DNA from: Diplonema papillatum
Taxonomy: Eukaryota > Euglenozoa > Diplonemea > Diplonemida > Diplonemidae
Direction: 5' to 3'
DNA length: 64,000 bases
NCBI GenBank assembly: GCA_030068145.1
Contig: JAPJBO010001091.1
Span: 1-64,000 of the forward strand
Translations under genes and position numbers: made by a program
In this document: positions 36,185 through 50,300 of the stretch, piece after piece
Position numbering within the stretch: position 1 is the first letter of the stretch
Layout: every line of letters starts with the position of its first letter
The notes under the pieces: generated by a model
The model's database searches: none
What the model saw: only the letters and a program-made list of their open reading frames with translations
Told to the model about the DNA's origin: nothing

Positions 36185-38350
36185 TGTTAAGCCAGTTACC
36201 GCCAGTACAAACGGGCCCGATTCGCAATGATGACCTGAAGATGAGTGCTTGTACGCCAGCCCTTGTGCCTGCGCAGCCTTTCCTTTCGAACCCGTCTTTT
36301 CCTAAAGCAACTGTCACTTGAAACCAGAGGAACCAAGCATGCAGTAGGTGGCGAACAGCGAAGCCGCCTGAAAAGAGCAATACCCGGCGTGGTGTGGTGA
36401 ATACCACAGGCGGCATCCAACATGCAGCCACAGGCCGCATACAACGTGTAGCCACAGGCTGCATACAACAGCGCACTGCAGCGCAAAAATGATCCAGACC
36501 GGATTTCAGGGTGAAACCCCCGTATAAACCCCTGCCTAACACGTTGGTCATAGTTTGTAAAACAGAGCCGGTGGGCAGCGTATCGTGATGTACCTATCAA
36601 ATAGGAACTGCACACGTGCACACGATTGCAAGATTCTTTAGAGATCTTTGTTTTCGTTATTTTCCCCTGCACGCCGTGTTTGTGGCCCTAACCGGGTCTC
36701 AACCCAATGGGCGGCAAATGAACCTCTAGAATGGGTTTGGCTCGGCCGTTGCTTCTGGTAGTTTCTGAAGTGTTCCGGACGAGTTGTAGGTCCTGGCATC
36801 CATCTGGTCAGAACCCGAAAAAGACGCCCACTTGGGGGGTGCCAAGTGGGTTCGAGAGGGAGTTCAGCTCCCTCTTCAGCCTATGTAAACGTCACTGGAG
36901 ACACCGCCCTTTGGGTTGGACTCGTTTTGGACTACTCGTGTGGAGGAAAATGTGGTGGAACGAAAAAAGGTCTCCGAAAAATCTTGGAGTAAAGGAAGGG
37001 GGTGCCTTCACATCGCGAATTGATACCATCAAACTGCGATCCATGTTGTAAGACAACCCGCCTCTGCCCTCGCGGCACACATTCACGTAGAAGTAGATCT
37101 GCAGGCCCTTGCCTGCTCTTGTTGTATTCCAACGCACGTGGGCTTGCCGTTGCGCACAAACAAAGTCCACATCTCATGAGACTAGACACCAATAACGAAA
37201 ATGATACCACGACCAACGAGACGCAATCAACTCTGCTTCGACTCTGCTTCGCAGCGCACTTCGTTGTGGGCATGCCGTTTCAGAAGCAAATACCGACTCT
37301 ATTACCAGCTTGCCCTCCGACAACAAGTACAATTAAGACTGATCAACGAAAAAGCACAGTTTGCCACTGACCGAAGGAGAGAATTGCGCCTCCCGAAGCA
37401 CCAATAAAAGATGGTGAGCGTCTGGCTTCACGCGGAAATTCCCAAAAGGCCATCCCAGGAAACCATCGTCTTGCCTCCCTCTGCCTCGTTGTCTCCTCTG
37501 CGGTCATGCTCCCGGACTTCAGGCGCAGCACAATCAAGGAAAGCAAAACACCGATTCTGACGGTGTCTGCGTACAGTCGTTTTCCCTTCTGTGAGCAGTA
37601 TCAGCGCAATCAAAACGGCTGCCCGAAGTACAAAATTGACCAAGGAGGCTGCGCGTTTTCACATAGCAATGGTCGACGAAGCAGTCAGCGACGCCTACTA
37701 GACCAACGAACCCGCGGCGATCAGCCACGTTGCAACGTTGGATCGTTTGTGTGTTGTGTTTTGTTTTTGTGGGGGGGGAGACGAGGTGCTCTCGTGAAGG
37801 CGAGCTTGCTGTTTAGAGTGAAAGTTTACGAAAAAAGTTGGTGAACAACTGCCGCGGGCCAGCTGCCCACCTCTATCTGCACAACGTCCCTCCATTGCGA
37901 ACACCGAGTGTATCGCGCTGGTGCTACTGATCCAGATTCAAGGGTTCAGATCCGTGAAGCAGTGCCACCTGGCGCCTGCCGCTGACGATGAAAATGAGGG
38001 CCCACCATGTGTGGATAATGGCCGAAACCACCAACGATCAACGACTCAGACAAAAGTACACACCGATACTCTTCCCACGTAAAACCAGTTTGCGAACACG
38101 TAGCGTTTGAAGGATAGTCCTTGTTGCTGAAGGTCCCCCCGGAGCCTCTAAACCAATCGTTTCCACTCCGAAAAAATAGCAGTCGAAGCCACCCCGGAAA
38201 AGCTCAGTCGAAGGGGGGCGGAGCGAGGGAGGGGGGGGGGGTGGGGGGCACGCTGGAGGGTCGCACCGGGTGATCGGGTGCGTTTTGGGCGGCACCCCGC
38301 ACACCACCCCTTCCGCCGCCACACCCCCCTCCCCCCGCCTGGCGGACAAG
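36185..38350. other. 2.2 kb without a recognised gene
   Basis: Many short overlapping frames exist but none shows a recognisable domain or a clear start. There is a short direct repeat CAGCCACAGGCYGCATACAA at about 36424-36470 and a G-run at 38228-38249 just upstream of the kinase start. It should include the kinase promoter. Confidence 0.5.
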
Positions 38351-41300
38351 ATGTCTCGGACGCCTTCTCGGACAGGCTCGCCTGGGGTGCCGCGTCGGGG
38401 GGCGGCGCCGCGGTCCCGCTCGGCGCTGAGGCCGAGCCAGAAGAACTTGTGGAAGAACGTGAAGACGCGCCGGGAGCGGAGCCCGAACTTCCGGCAAAGC
38501 CAGAAGACGACGCTCGTCGGCCGGTACAAGATTGAGGACACCGTCGTGGGCAGGGGCGCGTGGTCCGTCGTGAAGCCGGCCGTCGACGTGCTGACCAGCA
38601 AAGAATACGTGTCGAAGATCGTCCGGAAAGAGGACCTGCAGAAGACGTGCAGCCGGGACGAAGACGACGAAATCTTGCAGGAGGTCGCGGTGCTCAAACA
38701 CCTGCCAAAACACAGGTGTGGCTCCAACAGTCAGGGGGGGAAAATCTTAGTTCACTGTTTAGGCAGAACACTGCCTCTCATGCATAGTTGATGCTAGCAT
38801 CAAGTCTTCTTCGAGGAAGATGTTGTCTACAAAAGGGATGCAAATGTAGAACCAGGTAAAAAGGGGGAGTGTACGGCTCCCAATGTGGGGTATGAAACCT
38901 TGAAGGACTAGCCCCCTGTGTGTGTGGGGGGGGGGTTCTTCTGCACGACGCACTTGTTAGCTGTTTTTTTTGGGACATAACTAGTTATATTTCTAACAAG
39001 TGATGTAACAAGTGGTCACTTGTTATATATTGTTATATAACAAGTGATTGCTTGTTATATCAGTCATTCTCCTGGCGACCGTTCAAATATGGAAGAAGCC
39101 ATCTGGAGGTCAACCCCTCGCCATTTTCACAAGTAAAAGAAAAAAACAAAACTACGCATTTCTTTGGTCCGAGGGCGTTTTTGAACTGTTTTGAATCCGA
39201 TCTTTTCATTCCGACCCTCGGTGGGCTCCGAAGCTCGATATTGACGGGCTTAAGCCTAAAATTAGGTTTTGCGAAAAACGCCTTCTCGTGTTTTGCCATC
39301 GAGGGGGTCGCCAGGTTTTCTGTAGCACCCCGGGAACAGAGTTCCCAGGCATGCTCCGGATTAAAACCATCTTTGATTGACCAAATTAGAGGCGGGGATG
39401 GTGGGTGTATGGGCTGCAACAGCTTTCCCCTGTGTCACCGTACTATACCACAAGGGGCACCACGAGGGCCTAGCACCCTGTGGGCTCAGTACCCGCCATC
39501 CCAGTTCTGAAGTGCGTTCATAGGGTGATGGTAATTTGCCTGGTGAAGTGGGGATGGGGGTCAACCTTTTGTGTGTTCCGAGGTGGTATTTTGACGATTT
39601 CGTGACCGATCTTTCCATTCCGTGTCTTCTCGGGAGCAACAGGCACGTATCTCACACCCCCGGTATAATCTAAGCATAATTATATCGGGCCGAACTTGTC
39701 CAAGGGGGGTCGTCATGTTTTTCTAAACCCCCGGGAACAGAGAGCCCAGGGACACCTGCGCTCATAGCATCAAAGATTGGTCGATTTAGTGACACCTTTG
39801 GTGACTGTATGCGCTGCAATAGGATGGTCATTTTTGAACGGTCGCCAGGAGAATGACTGATATAACAAGTGATTGCTTGTTATAACAAGTGTTTGGTTGC
39901 AATTTCATGAGGAACCTGGGGTTTGTACCTACCTACGAGAGAAAGTCTCGTGATCTGCAAGACACTAGGCTTTTGGCAAACAAACGGTTGCTGTAAGCAC
40001 GCTTGACATTTGAACACCCGAACCGCTCATTCGGGGTTATTCTGTGGGTCGAAGTTTCTTGTCGTGTGAAAAACCCCGGCCGGGGTACCACCACGGCCCA
40101 GCCAAACGAGCGTGATCTCGTGTTTTTTGACATTTTCGCCCAAGGCGGTGACCGTACTCCAGGTATTACACATCACCTCCACTGTGTCATGACACCGAAT
40201 TTACGGCCAAAAAGCTGCGGAACTGCGTATTTGATGCACCAAAGCCAAAAAAGGAGGGTTTTCGGCCTGTTAACGAACGTTAACAAAATCAGGGGGCTTT
40301 GCCTATTTCGGGGAGCGAGATTGACTGTTACCGTTACGCCTTCCTGAAGCCCGAGACTGCCAGAAAATTACCCCTACTGGCTGACATCCGTATAACCGAA
40401 CACGGGACCGCTCTGCGCAAGGTAGCGTAGCCCCCTCCCCGCCGGCCGGCTGCAGGGAAAGTGGTCGTCACAAAGGAAATACCCCGAAACTCCCCGAATT
40501 TCCCCGAAACTCCCCGAATTTCCCCGAAACTCCCCGATATTTTTGTCTGGACCAGGTGGAGCCTTGTGTCTTGCAGATCACTGATTTTCTCTCGTAGGTA
40601 GGTACAAACCCCAGGTTCCTTATGAAATTGCAACCAAACACTTGTTATAACAAGCAATCACTTGTTATATAACAAGTGACTACTTGTAATATAACAAGTG
40701 ATCACTTGTTATATAACAAGTGGCACTTGTTATATAACAAGTGATTGTGCATGACAAGTGCGTCGTGTGGCCGCCGGCAAGGAAAAAAATCCGGCGAAAA
40801 AGGGGGGTTGCTTTGGCAACAAACAATCCCTCACAGCAACGTCTGCGCGTGCCGCTTTGAACCAAACACATGCTTCTACTCTTGAGTCTTGGCGGTTCGC
40901 GGCTCAATGAATGGAAAGGATGAAAGGCAAACCATGCGTGTGGTTGGTTTGTGGGACTCTCTGGACATGACATGATGAAGCAGGCTTCGGTGTTTGGGAT
41001 TGGGTAGGGTGTGGTCGTTCTGCTACGGCGTGAAAAGCCAGGAAGTTTCGACGCTAATCTTTCAATCTGTAATATTTCATGTGTGGTTGACCATCATATT
41101 ATCAACAGGAGAGGTAGTGATCCTTCCGTCCTCCTGGAGCTCTAGAGCTTCCAGGAGACCTCGAGCGGCTGACCGGCAAGCAACAAAAAAGCCCCCCCTA
41201 ATCGCGTTAGGGGACTTCACAAGGTTTCACAACGGAACGACACATCACCCGAAACAAGCGACACCCTCTCACTTTTCTCAATCCCCTCCATACCCAAGCC

Positions 41301-44300
41301 TCTACGGTCTACCGGAGACTTTAAATTACCGACCTTCTATTCCACAAATAACGCTAGAAATGAAGGTCAAAGACTGGCAAACGAAAGAGACCGGTATTCA
41401 TAAGGCACGAACGCTAATCACTAGTGAGTCAATCACATTCTGAATCGGAGCAGCACTCCGCTCATACCCACTCTCTGCTGTTGCAGCCCTCGCTGAGTTC
41501 CGAAGAGGATTCGGATATCCAATGCAACAGAGACACCGTTTAGTTCCTTTAGCACCCCTATGCCAGGTATCCTCTAGCGCAGAAAAGATGCGATGTCAAT
41601 GTTTCCTCAAACTGCGAACTGCTCCGCCCACCCACACACCCGTCGTTCTTTGGCTAGCCAAAGTGAGTAAAAGAGTGAAAGTGTACGTACCGTGAGTAGT
41701 GAAGAGAACGAGTGTAAAAGAGCGGTGATAGTGCAAACTATCGAACCGATGGATGCCACCGCCAAAAAGAGTTTTCTTGCCTTTCCTGATTCCACAAAAA
41801 AAACAGCACCATTAACAACCACCCCCCCCCGTCGACTGCACTCTATAAAAAGTCTGAACGCGAGCAACTCTTCACAGGCACATTGTCGAGTTCATCGAGC
41901 TCTTGGACCAAGGGAGCGAGTATATGGTCATCCTCGAAAGCCTGTCCAACGGAGATCTCTGCGATGCGATACTGGACTGCGAGGACAACACCATCCCCGA
42001 AGAGCAAGCGAAGCACTACTTCACGATGGTCGTGGAGGCGCTCATCTGCTGCCACGCGAACGGAGTCGCGCACCGCGACGTCAAACCGGAGAATATGCTG
42101 CTGTCGGACAACTACGAGCTCAAGCTGACCGACTTCGGCCTTGCGAGGAAGCACTCGACCAATTTCCGGTGCACCGACGAGGAAATGACGACGGAACTGG
42201 TCGGGACCCTGCGGTACGCCGCGCCCGAGCTCTTCCGGGGCCACTTCAACGGTGAGCTGTACGACGACTTCATGTCGGACATTTGGTCGCTGGGGGTGTG
42301 CCTGTACGTGATGCTCGCGGGGGTGTTCCCGTTCTCGACGGGGAAGAACACGACTGAAAGGGACATCTTCGAGCTGCTGGAGACGATGGAGGAGGTCGAA
42401 ATGCCGTCGAACTGCTCGCCGGAGGCGGTCAGCCTGCTGTCGAAGCTGCTGCAGAAGAACCCGGCGAACCGCATCGACATCCGAGACATCCCGTTCGACC
42501 CGTGGTGCAAAGGCAGCATCCGCCGCGGCGTGCCCGCGCCCCACGAGTCCGACCACCGCGCCTCTCCCACGCCGCCCCGCACCATGATCAACTGCAACAA
42601 CAACCACCAGGTGCTCGCCTGCTTTCCCTCTCGAAATACCCCTCCCACTCTTTAAAAATTCTTTAAGCACAAGTTGCCGGACAAAAAAGTTGGACTGCGC
42701 GAGAGCCGAAGTACCATTTTGTCCGGGCCGAAATATTTCTGCTCACGGTAGCTCTTGCAGGTAGAGACGCACGGAATTGTTGCCCAACTGTGTTTCATCG
42801 ACGGGTTTAGATGGCAGGCATTCCAGACTTTCATCAATAACATTCCAGCAGACGTTCACGTGGATCTTGAAGATACATAAGTTCCACCGAGCTTGCTGGG
42901 TGCTTCCATTTCTGTTTCTGTTTGCGAATGGCGTGAACTGAGTGCCGCGACGCATTTTTGTGCCATTGTGCCATCTGCGCGAGGACGTCTTCCAGGTCAA
43001 CAGCGCTGTTTCAATCGTAGGCTTGCTTGTTGCATCGCTCATCCATTGCTTCGAACGTGCTAAGCACGAGTCGAGGCCATTTCTCTTCGCTGCCTCTGCA
43101 GAGTTGTTATTGGGCAATTTGCGTACCTGCCGCCATCCTTAGATGTGGTAGCCATTTCTCAGGCTCCCTCTCCGGAATCGAACCTTAATTCCCCGTGTGG
43201 TTGACCGTCACGTTCCTGGATCCGGAGCGGCCTTTTCTTCTTCTTCTTTCCGGTCAGGTGGACAGCACAAATCCTGGAGAAGACCTTCGATGTTACTACA
43301 GGCAACGTTCTTTAACACTCTTGTTTGGTGCGTAAGTTTGGAGAACATCGGACGAACAACACACGACACAGAATTCTGCTTCTCAACAACAAGCTGATTG
43401 GGAAGACATGGTATGATCCCTCGCCTTTGTCAAGACTCATCACCGCAAAGACCTGCCGATATCGTACCTTCGAGAGAACGCACACATCGACTTTTCTGTG
43501 GACCTTATAATCAGGCAGACGTAGCCGCTCCAACGCCCCTATACGTCTTCATTTCGCTCTGGCTCTCGAAAATGAGGTAACCACTTGTGATGCGCTGTAG
43601 GGCCAACCGTGAGAGTTGTGCCGTGCCACTTGTGTGCCTGATATACGGCACCTGGCCTCACGAGTGACCACGTTTCGGGGTGTACACGAGATACAGGGAT
43701 CGACGCAGCTGGGTCAGATCCAGCGACGCACCTTGTGTTCAATAAGGTTTCCTGTTAAGCATTGAGTTTTTTTGAGTACATGAACCACATGGATTAGGAT
43801 GCACTTTCTCGTTGGCCAGCGTACTTTATGACGTCGTCACCTGCCATTGCGTCGTCAAGATCGAGTACATGTGGAGTTAGCGGGGCTAGGTCTTCTTGTG
43901 ATTCCGACTGTTCTGCAGCGTTGGTCAGAATTCCTAACCTTACCTGAAAATGACACAGTAAATAAACGATCAACCGGCACGCACAAACAAAACGAAGCGC
44001 CTGTCTTTTTGGTACTAACAATCTTGCGGGTCGCCTTTCAATGTATTGTGCAGGCTAAAACGACGTAGGCGGCGCGTTTCAGTGGTTGATCAGAGCTCTT
44101 TACCTGAAAAATGACACAAGGAAAATACAGTACAAAACGAAACGAAGCGTCTGCCTTTTTTTCTCTCCCGAATTCTGCGCGAGTGAGCACGCCCGGATGC
44201 GCTTTTCATCCATTTTGCGTGACTCGTGCGCGACCCCCCACCACACACGTGCCACCTCCCCCTCTACAGGAAAAGGAGGAGCTCGTCCAGCATTGCAGGC

Positions 44301-47300
44301 GATTCGTCACCACCGTCGAAGAGCACGAGCGGACCATTGCGCGCCTCCGAGAGCTGTATGCCCCCCCTTTTTTAGTACTAACAATCTTGTGGGTTGCCCT
44401 TCAATGTATTGTGCAGGCTAAAAAGACGTAGGCAGCGTGTTTTGGTGGTTGATCAGAATTCCTTACCTGAATACACACAGGGTAAATACAAGTGGGAAAA
44501 CGATCAACCGGCATGCACAAACAAAAAAATATTTCTTAGAAATGGCTGAGCTGCTCAAGTCGAAAGACGACTGCGCCCCGGATGCCGTTGACTGGGAGGA
44601 GGTCAAGCTAAGTGCCTTCCCGGAGAACGCGGCTACGGCGGCGAGGGATGGAGACTGCGTGTTCGCGGACTGCTCCACGGTGCACGGGCCGGATAGCATG
44701 CCTTCCGCGTGATTGGCACACGGAAGAGGGTACCCCGCAGAAGTGTTTCCTCAGCTGGAAGGGGAGCTGCCAGGCGGCATCCTCCGGGCGAAAGCTGCGA
44801 AAGGCAGTCCGTCCGTCGCCGCAGCGAGCGCCAGACTGTCCCCAAAAAAGTCGAAATTTCGGTTGCAACCAGGCCTTGCGTTCCGCATGCGGAACGTACG
44901 GAATTCCGCACGTGAATAAAATTGTGATTTTCCGTGTTTCCGCATGTGTTTCCGCATGTATAAAAATCACATGTGTGTAAGGTCAACCACCTCAGTGGTT
45001 AGTCACAGTCAGGATTTCTAAGGTCAACCACCTGCTGTCAGTGGTTAGTCACAGTCAGGATTTCTGTCCAAACCTTGGACGGGACGTCCGAAGGGTGCGT
45101 CCTACATCCGAGTCGGGCAACAATCCATCGACTAATTGCGTGGACCATTTGCCAAGGCAAAAGGAACATCCACAAAGCAAAAGTGGACGTTCTTGAGGTT
45201 CTTGTACATAATCTTGTTCTCATTTCGCCTTGCGGACTACCCGCCGAACCAACATATGTTTGTTCCTCTGGTACCGGTCCCAGCTTGCGATCATGGACTG
45301 CGAGCAGGGCTTATGCAAATGCCAACCTGCCCCGATTCTTTTCTCCTGGGATGTGTCTTTTGGCCTGGCTAATCAACCTGTGAGGCAATACTAATATGCC
45401 TGGCCGCGGACGCCTTCAATGCAGCAAAGGGCAGAGGCCTCAGCTGACAGCAAAGGAGGATGAGCAGGTTGATGTGCAGCAGTGTGAAGCGACCATCTAT
45501 ATTAACTTACTTACGAACTTTCACTCTAATCAAGAACGTCCCACCTACTATTTGCCAAGAAGCAATCAAGTGCTTTGTTCATCTTTTCCCGTTTTGAAAC
45601 GTCCTGCCCACTCCTTACCGGAAACCAAGTTTGCTTTGCTTCTAAAACAGAACTACCTTCGTCTTCTTGCAGGTGGTCTGCAACAAGCCGATAGATCCCG
45701 TGCCACCAAGGCAACCGCACAAATCCACGAAGCCCGCAAAGGATCAGCGAATGTGATGCTGATGTGGACTTGGCGACCCAAATCCGGCAAGTTGGGGCAG
45801 ACTCTCCCTACCAGGCACACCCTGGACCCTTTTCTAGAGCTTGTACCCCTCCTGCATGAAACTCGGAAAAGTTTTTTTTTCACCTTTTTGGACCTTTTCC
45901 GCACGTTCCGCATGTGAATTAAATTTGAGCCCAAAATCATCGGAAGCCATGGTTGCAACACTCAAACTTCGTTTGCTTAAGGAGCACTGCGTTGTGTTAG
46001 GACACCCGTGAGCAGTGTGTGCTAGTTGGATTGGGTTGGTTGCGCCTTCGGCGCTTAGGTGCGCTCGGCTAAGGCCGGAGCGTGGCGAGACTGGAGGCAG
46101 CAGTTAAAGTTCGGGGAACAGCAAAGTTCGGGCGAAGCTATGTTCTGGTGAAGCAAAGTTCTGGTGAAGCTAATTTCTGGGTGAAGCAAAGTTCTGGTGA
46201 AGCAAAGTTCTGGTGAAGCTAATTTCTGGGTGAAGCAAAGTTCTGGTGAAGCAAAGTTCGGGCGAAGCTAAGTTCGGGCAATGCTAAGTTCTGGTGAAGC
46301 AAAGTTCGGGCGAAGCTAAGTTCGGGTGAAGCAAAGTTCTGGTGAAGCTAAGTTCGGGCGAAAGTTCGGGCGAAGCAAAGTTCGGGTGAAGCTAAGTTCG
46401 GGCGAAACAAAGTTCTGGTGAAGCAAAGTTCTGGTGAAGCAAAGCTCGGGCGAAGCAAAGTTCGGGCGAAACAAAGTCCGGGCGAAGATAAGTTCTGGGT
46501 GAAGCAAAGTTCGGGCGAAGCTAAGTTCGGGCGAAGCAAAGTTCTTCTGGTGGCAAGTTCGGCGCCAGTACCCGGGGGGGAGACCCCCCCGGCCCCCCCC
46601 GACTCCGTTTCCCGTGGTGACCCAAATACCGCGAGATACTGAGAAACTCCGCAAAAACGCAAATTTCGGGCACATTGGACCCCGAAATGCAACAAAACCT
46701 CGAAAACAATCTTCGACTGGAAAAGTGTCATGGGCGGGGTCCGAACCCGGGCCCACCGGCCTGAAGGCCGACGCCCGGTCACTGTGCCACCCGCATACCT
46801 TTTGGACGGGAAAAAAAAAGCTAGCTCGGCGCTTTCCAAAAAACAATACACTTTTGCACCAAAAAAGCCGGGTTGGCTCGAATAGAGGCTATTCCCATTG
46901 CATGTTCATAGGACCTCCAGTCTCGAAATTTTTTATTAGGGAAAAGTGCCTTAGGGGACTAGTCCCAATGAAAATGTGCCCTTAGGGGACTAGTCCCCTA
47001 AGGGCAAACAATTTCATTGGACTTTTTGCCAGGGAAGTGTACTTCGCAAATTTTTAGCAAATTTTCGGAAATTTTCAGATTTTTCGGATTTTTCGGATTT
47101 TGGCCAATTTTGGCCGATTTTGCCAGATTCTGGCCATTTTCGGCCACTTTTGCCGATTTTCCCAGATTTTTCCAGATTTTGGCCATTTTTGCCGATTTTT
47201 CCAGATTTTGGCCATTTTTGCCGATTTTTCCAGATTATATATACTGGACAATACGGCAAACTCGGCCAAAATGGCCAAAAATGGTCAAAATCTGGCAAAA

Positions 47301-50300
47301 TCGGCCAAAATTGGCCAAAATCCGAAAAATCGGCAAAACTGGCCAAAATCTGCAAAAATCTGCCAAAACGTGGAAAATCGGCCAAAATCTGGAAAAAATC
47401 GGCAAAATGGCCAAAATCTGCAAAAATCGGCAAAATTGGGCAAAAATGGCCAAAATCTGGAAAAACCGGCAAAAATGGCCAAAAATGGTCAAAATCTGGC
47501 AAAATCGGCCAAAATTGGCCAAAATCCGAAAAATCGGCAAAACTGGCCAAAATCTGCAAAAATCTGCCAAAATGTGGAAAATCGGCCAAAATCTGGAAAA
47601 AGTCGGCAAAATGGCCAAAATCTGCAAAAATCGGCAAAATTGGGCAAAAATGGCCAAAATCTGGAAAATCTGGAGAAATCGGCAAAAATCGGCCAAAAAT
47701 CTGCAAAATTCTGGAAAAAATAAAATTTCCAAAATTCGCTCAAAATCTGCTAAGTGCATTTCCCTGACAAAAGTCAAGGTAACAATTTCCAAGTGGGACT
47801 AGTCCCCTATCCAAGTGGGACTAGTCCCCTAAGGGCACATTTCACATTGGGACTAGTCCCCTAAGGCACCTTACCCTTTTTATTAAAAGAGATTGCTGCA
47901 GGTTGTTAACAGTGGATTTCAGCTTGTGGAGTCCCTATTTCAGGCAGTCAAAATTTCGTCTAGCCTCGACCTGGGCCCGGAACGCGGTCAACGGGTGCAG
48001 CACGTCCGCGCTCCTGTCCTCGTCGAGGTATCTGAACGACGGCGCGCAGGGCCCCCTCTGCCAGTCGGCTTCGTTCTCGAGCAACCCGGCATAGCGGGAA
48101 TAATTCAATTGACCGGCCCCCCTCACCACCTCGCAAGGACAGGAGCAAGGTGGTCCCGACGCTCGCTGCGTCGTAATAAAAACCCAAACGAAGAATCGTC
48201 TCTTCCTCCTTCTATCCAACGCCTTCCTTCAACGTCTCATTGTACTGCTGGCGGAAAAAATCAAAGGGATGGGAAATAAGAGCTTAACAATGCAGGGTAT
48301 TTTCCAAACCAGTTGAGGGCCAAACCAGGGGACTTTAGCAACCCGGTTTCCCGGTTTTCGAAACCGGGTTTTTCCGGTATCGATTTTTCAATAAAATAAA
48401 CTACCGTCTTCGGAAAAATATTGGATAGGAAAATATTTGGATAGGAAAAATATTTGGATAGGAAATATTTTGGATAAAACAGCCTTCCGCGGAACATTTG
48501 GATATTTTTTCCGGAAATTTTGTTTTGAATTTATGTCTCCTCGGAGCGCCCGCACAGCAGTAGCTGCTTTACCCGGACGGGATTTTCTGTTCGGCTCTCT
48601 TGATGTACACCCCGGACTCCCACTCCGGATTGCGGGGTAGTAGTTTTGCGGTTATTTGTGCGGTCGGCCTCACTCCCTCGATGCGGGAGTGGGACCTCCT
48701 CAATGCGGGAGTGGCCACTCCCGCACTTTTTCACTCCCGCATTGACTTAGTATATGGCTGCTGAAGTCCGGGGTGTAAGAAATGGTCAAATAAGAAGGCT
48801 ACGCATCAGTGCCATGCAGCACAAAACGAACCAGGGATATCAATCAGATATACCGCACGAGCAACACCGCAGAACGCACCGCAGAAAAGCGCGGGAGTAC
48901 AGCTCGTGGGAGGAAAGAGACCTTGAAATAGGTGAGCTTGTTGCCGTCTAGGACTCACGGGAGAGATGCAGAAGTGGAACAGCATGCCAGGCAAAAAGAA
49001 GGTTTCGCGTGCAACGACCACTCGCGCTCGTACGCTGTACGGGAAAAACTAACTCCATTGCGCACGCTCTAGGCGGAAGTCGGAGTGAACCGATCGACGT
49101 TGACGAACAAAAGGCCAAGAGAGGCCGTCTATTGTCATTAAGAAAGTTGAAGTATGGCTAAAGATAAAGTGGTGTCACCTGAGGGGGTAATCTCAGGGCC
49201 GCCCACGTGATAAGCCGTTAAGCATTGAGTTCTTTTAAGTACATGAACCACATGGATTAGCATGCACTGCATAAGCAGTGGCTGCCGGCTTATCCCGTGA
49301 CACCTTTTATATGTACGTTATTGAAAGAGTAGCGTTGGCACTCTTACAGGTTCGTTCCCTCGTAGCTCGCTGGGAACGGGCACTCCAGTGAAACTGGGTA
49401 TGTTACCGTTTCAGGTTTGGATTTTGGGAGCATTGCCTCATGTGAATTCTGAGACCAATTTCTCCCACGAATGGTGAACCAGCTTTGGTGACCGCTGTTC
49501 CGCAGTGGATACATCGATATGTTTCCCGACTTGCGGATCGTGCTCGGTCATTGGATGGGGCGCGAAAAAAGGAGACCGTGATCCTTTTAGAACTGATCGA
49601 GCGAAAAACGAACGAACGGGGCCGCTGTCACTTACTCGCTCGTGAGCGTGCTTGCGCGCGCGACCGTCACCCGAACTACTGGGTTGCCAGTCATGTAATC
49701 TCAGAACTTAGCACAGAATGGGCTCGGAAGTGGTGTCGGAAGCACAACTACGTACAGACGACGAAGACAAGCAGAGTACTGGATGAAACCCAGACGGAAC
49801 AAAAGAAAGAAGAGATGCGGCCAGCTGTTCATCCTGCTTTAATGGAGTAACGATGTCCGACAAAGCTGCGTCTTGAACTGCGACCATGCTGCGGCGCATT
49901 TCATGCCATGCGACACTCGCCCCGAAAGGTACTCGTGATGTGCACATTGACTATGGGCGACAAGCAAAGCGTTGCTGTTGTGACTGGTGGGGCTGCGGAC
50001 GGGACACCCATCCCCGTAGTACCAAGTGATCTTTGCGGGGAAAACGAGCCGGATCATTCCCCAGGTCGCAGACACGAAGGGGTTCCACTTGACCTCGACC
50101 CCGAATAAATGGGCCAACACCGCGACAACAAAGCAGTACATCGACTGGTGGGCGAAGATGGTGAGGGCGCAAGAAACGGTTCCATCAGCAAGCGCTTTTC
50201 CTTCTGCGAATCGAACCATCAGCGTCCCCGTTGCTTCCTAGTACCGGCCGCGAACCAAGACCCAGACCCGCTGGGTCGGAGCGTCCAAAGCGCTCTCAGC

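Larger units (their letters stand above)
38944..40766. repeat. Block of AACAAGTGATCACTTGTTATAT palindromes with two inserted palindromic elements
   Basis: Outer ends share ACGACGCACTTGT in inverted orientation (about 38945 and 40765). Next to them are arrays of the palindrome AACAAGTGATCACTTGTTAT (38990-39060, 40640-40750). Two elements with their own inverted ends lie inside. The whole block sits in the first kinase intron. Confidence 0.75.

Noticed and set aside
42743-43117. 124-codon minus-strand gene
   Set aside because: No domain, no start context and no neighbouring copy. Length is within what chance gives in this sequence.
44532-44712. Kinase exon between exons 3 and 4
   Set aside because: The only plausible acceptor gives a codon phase that matches neither neighbour, and the frame ends in a stop. 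Exon 3 joins exon 4 in phase without it.
47014-47802. Long Phe/Asn/Lys-rich frames (up to 261 codons) on both strands
   Set aside because: They arise from the 12-bp TTGGCCAAAATC array inside an inverted-array element.
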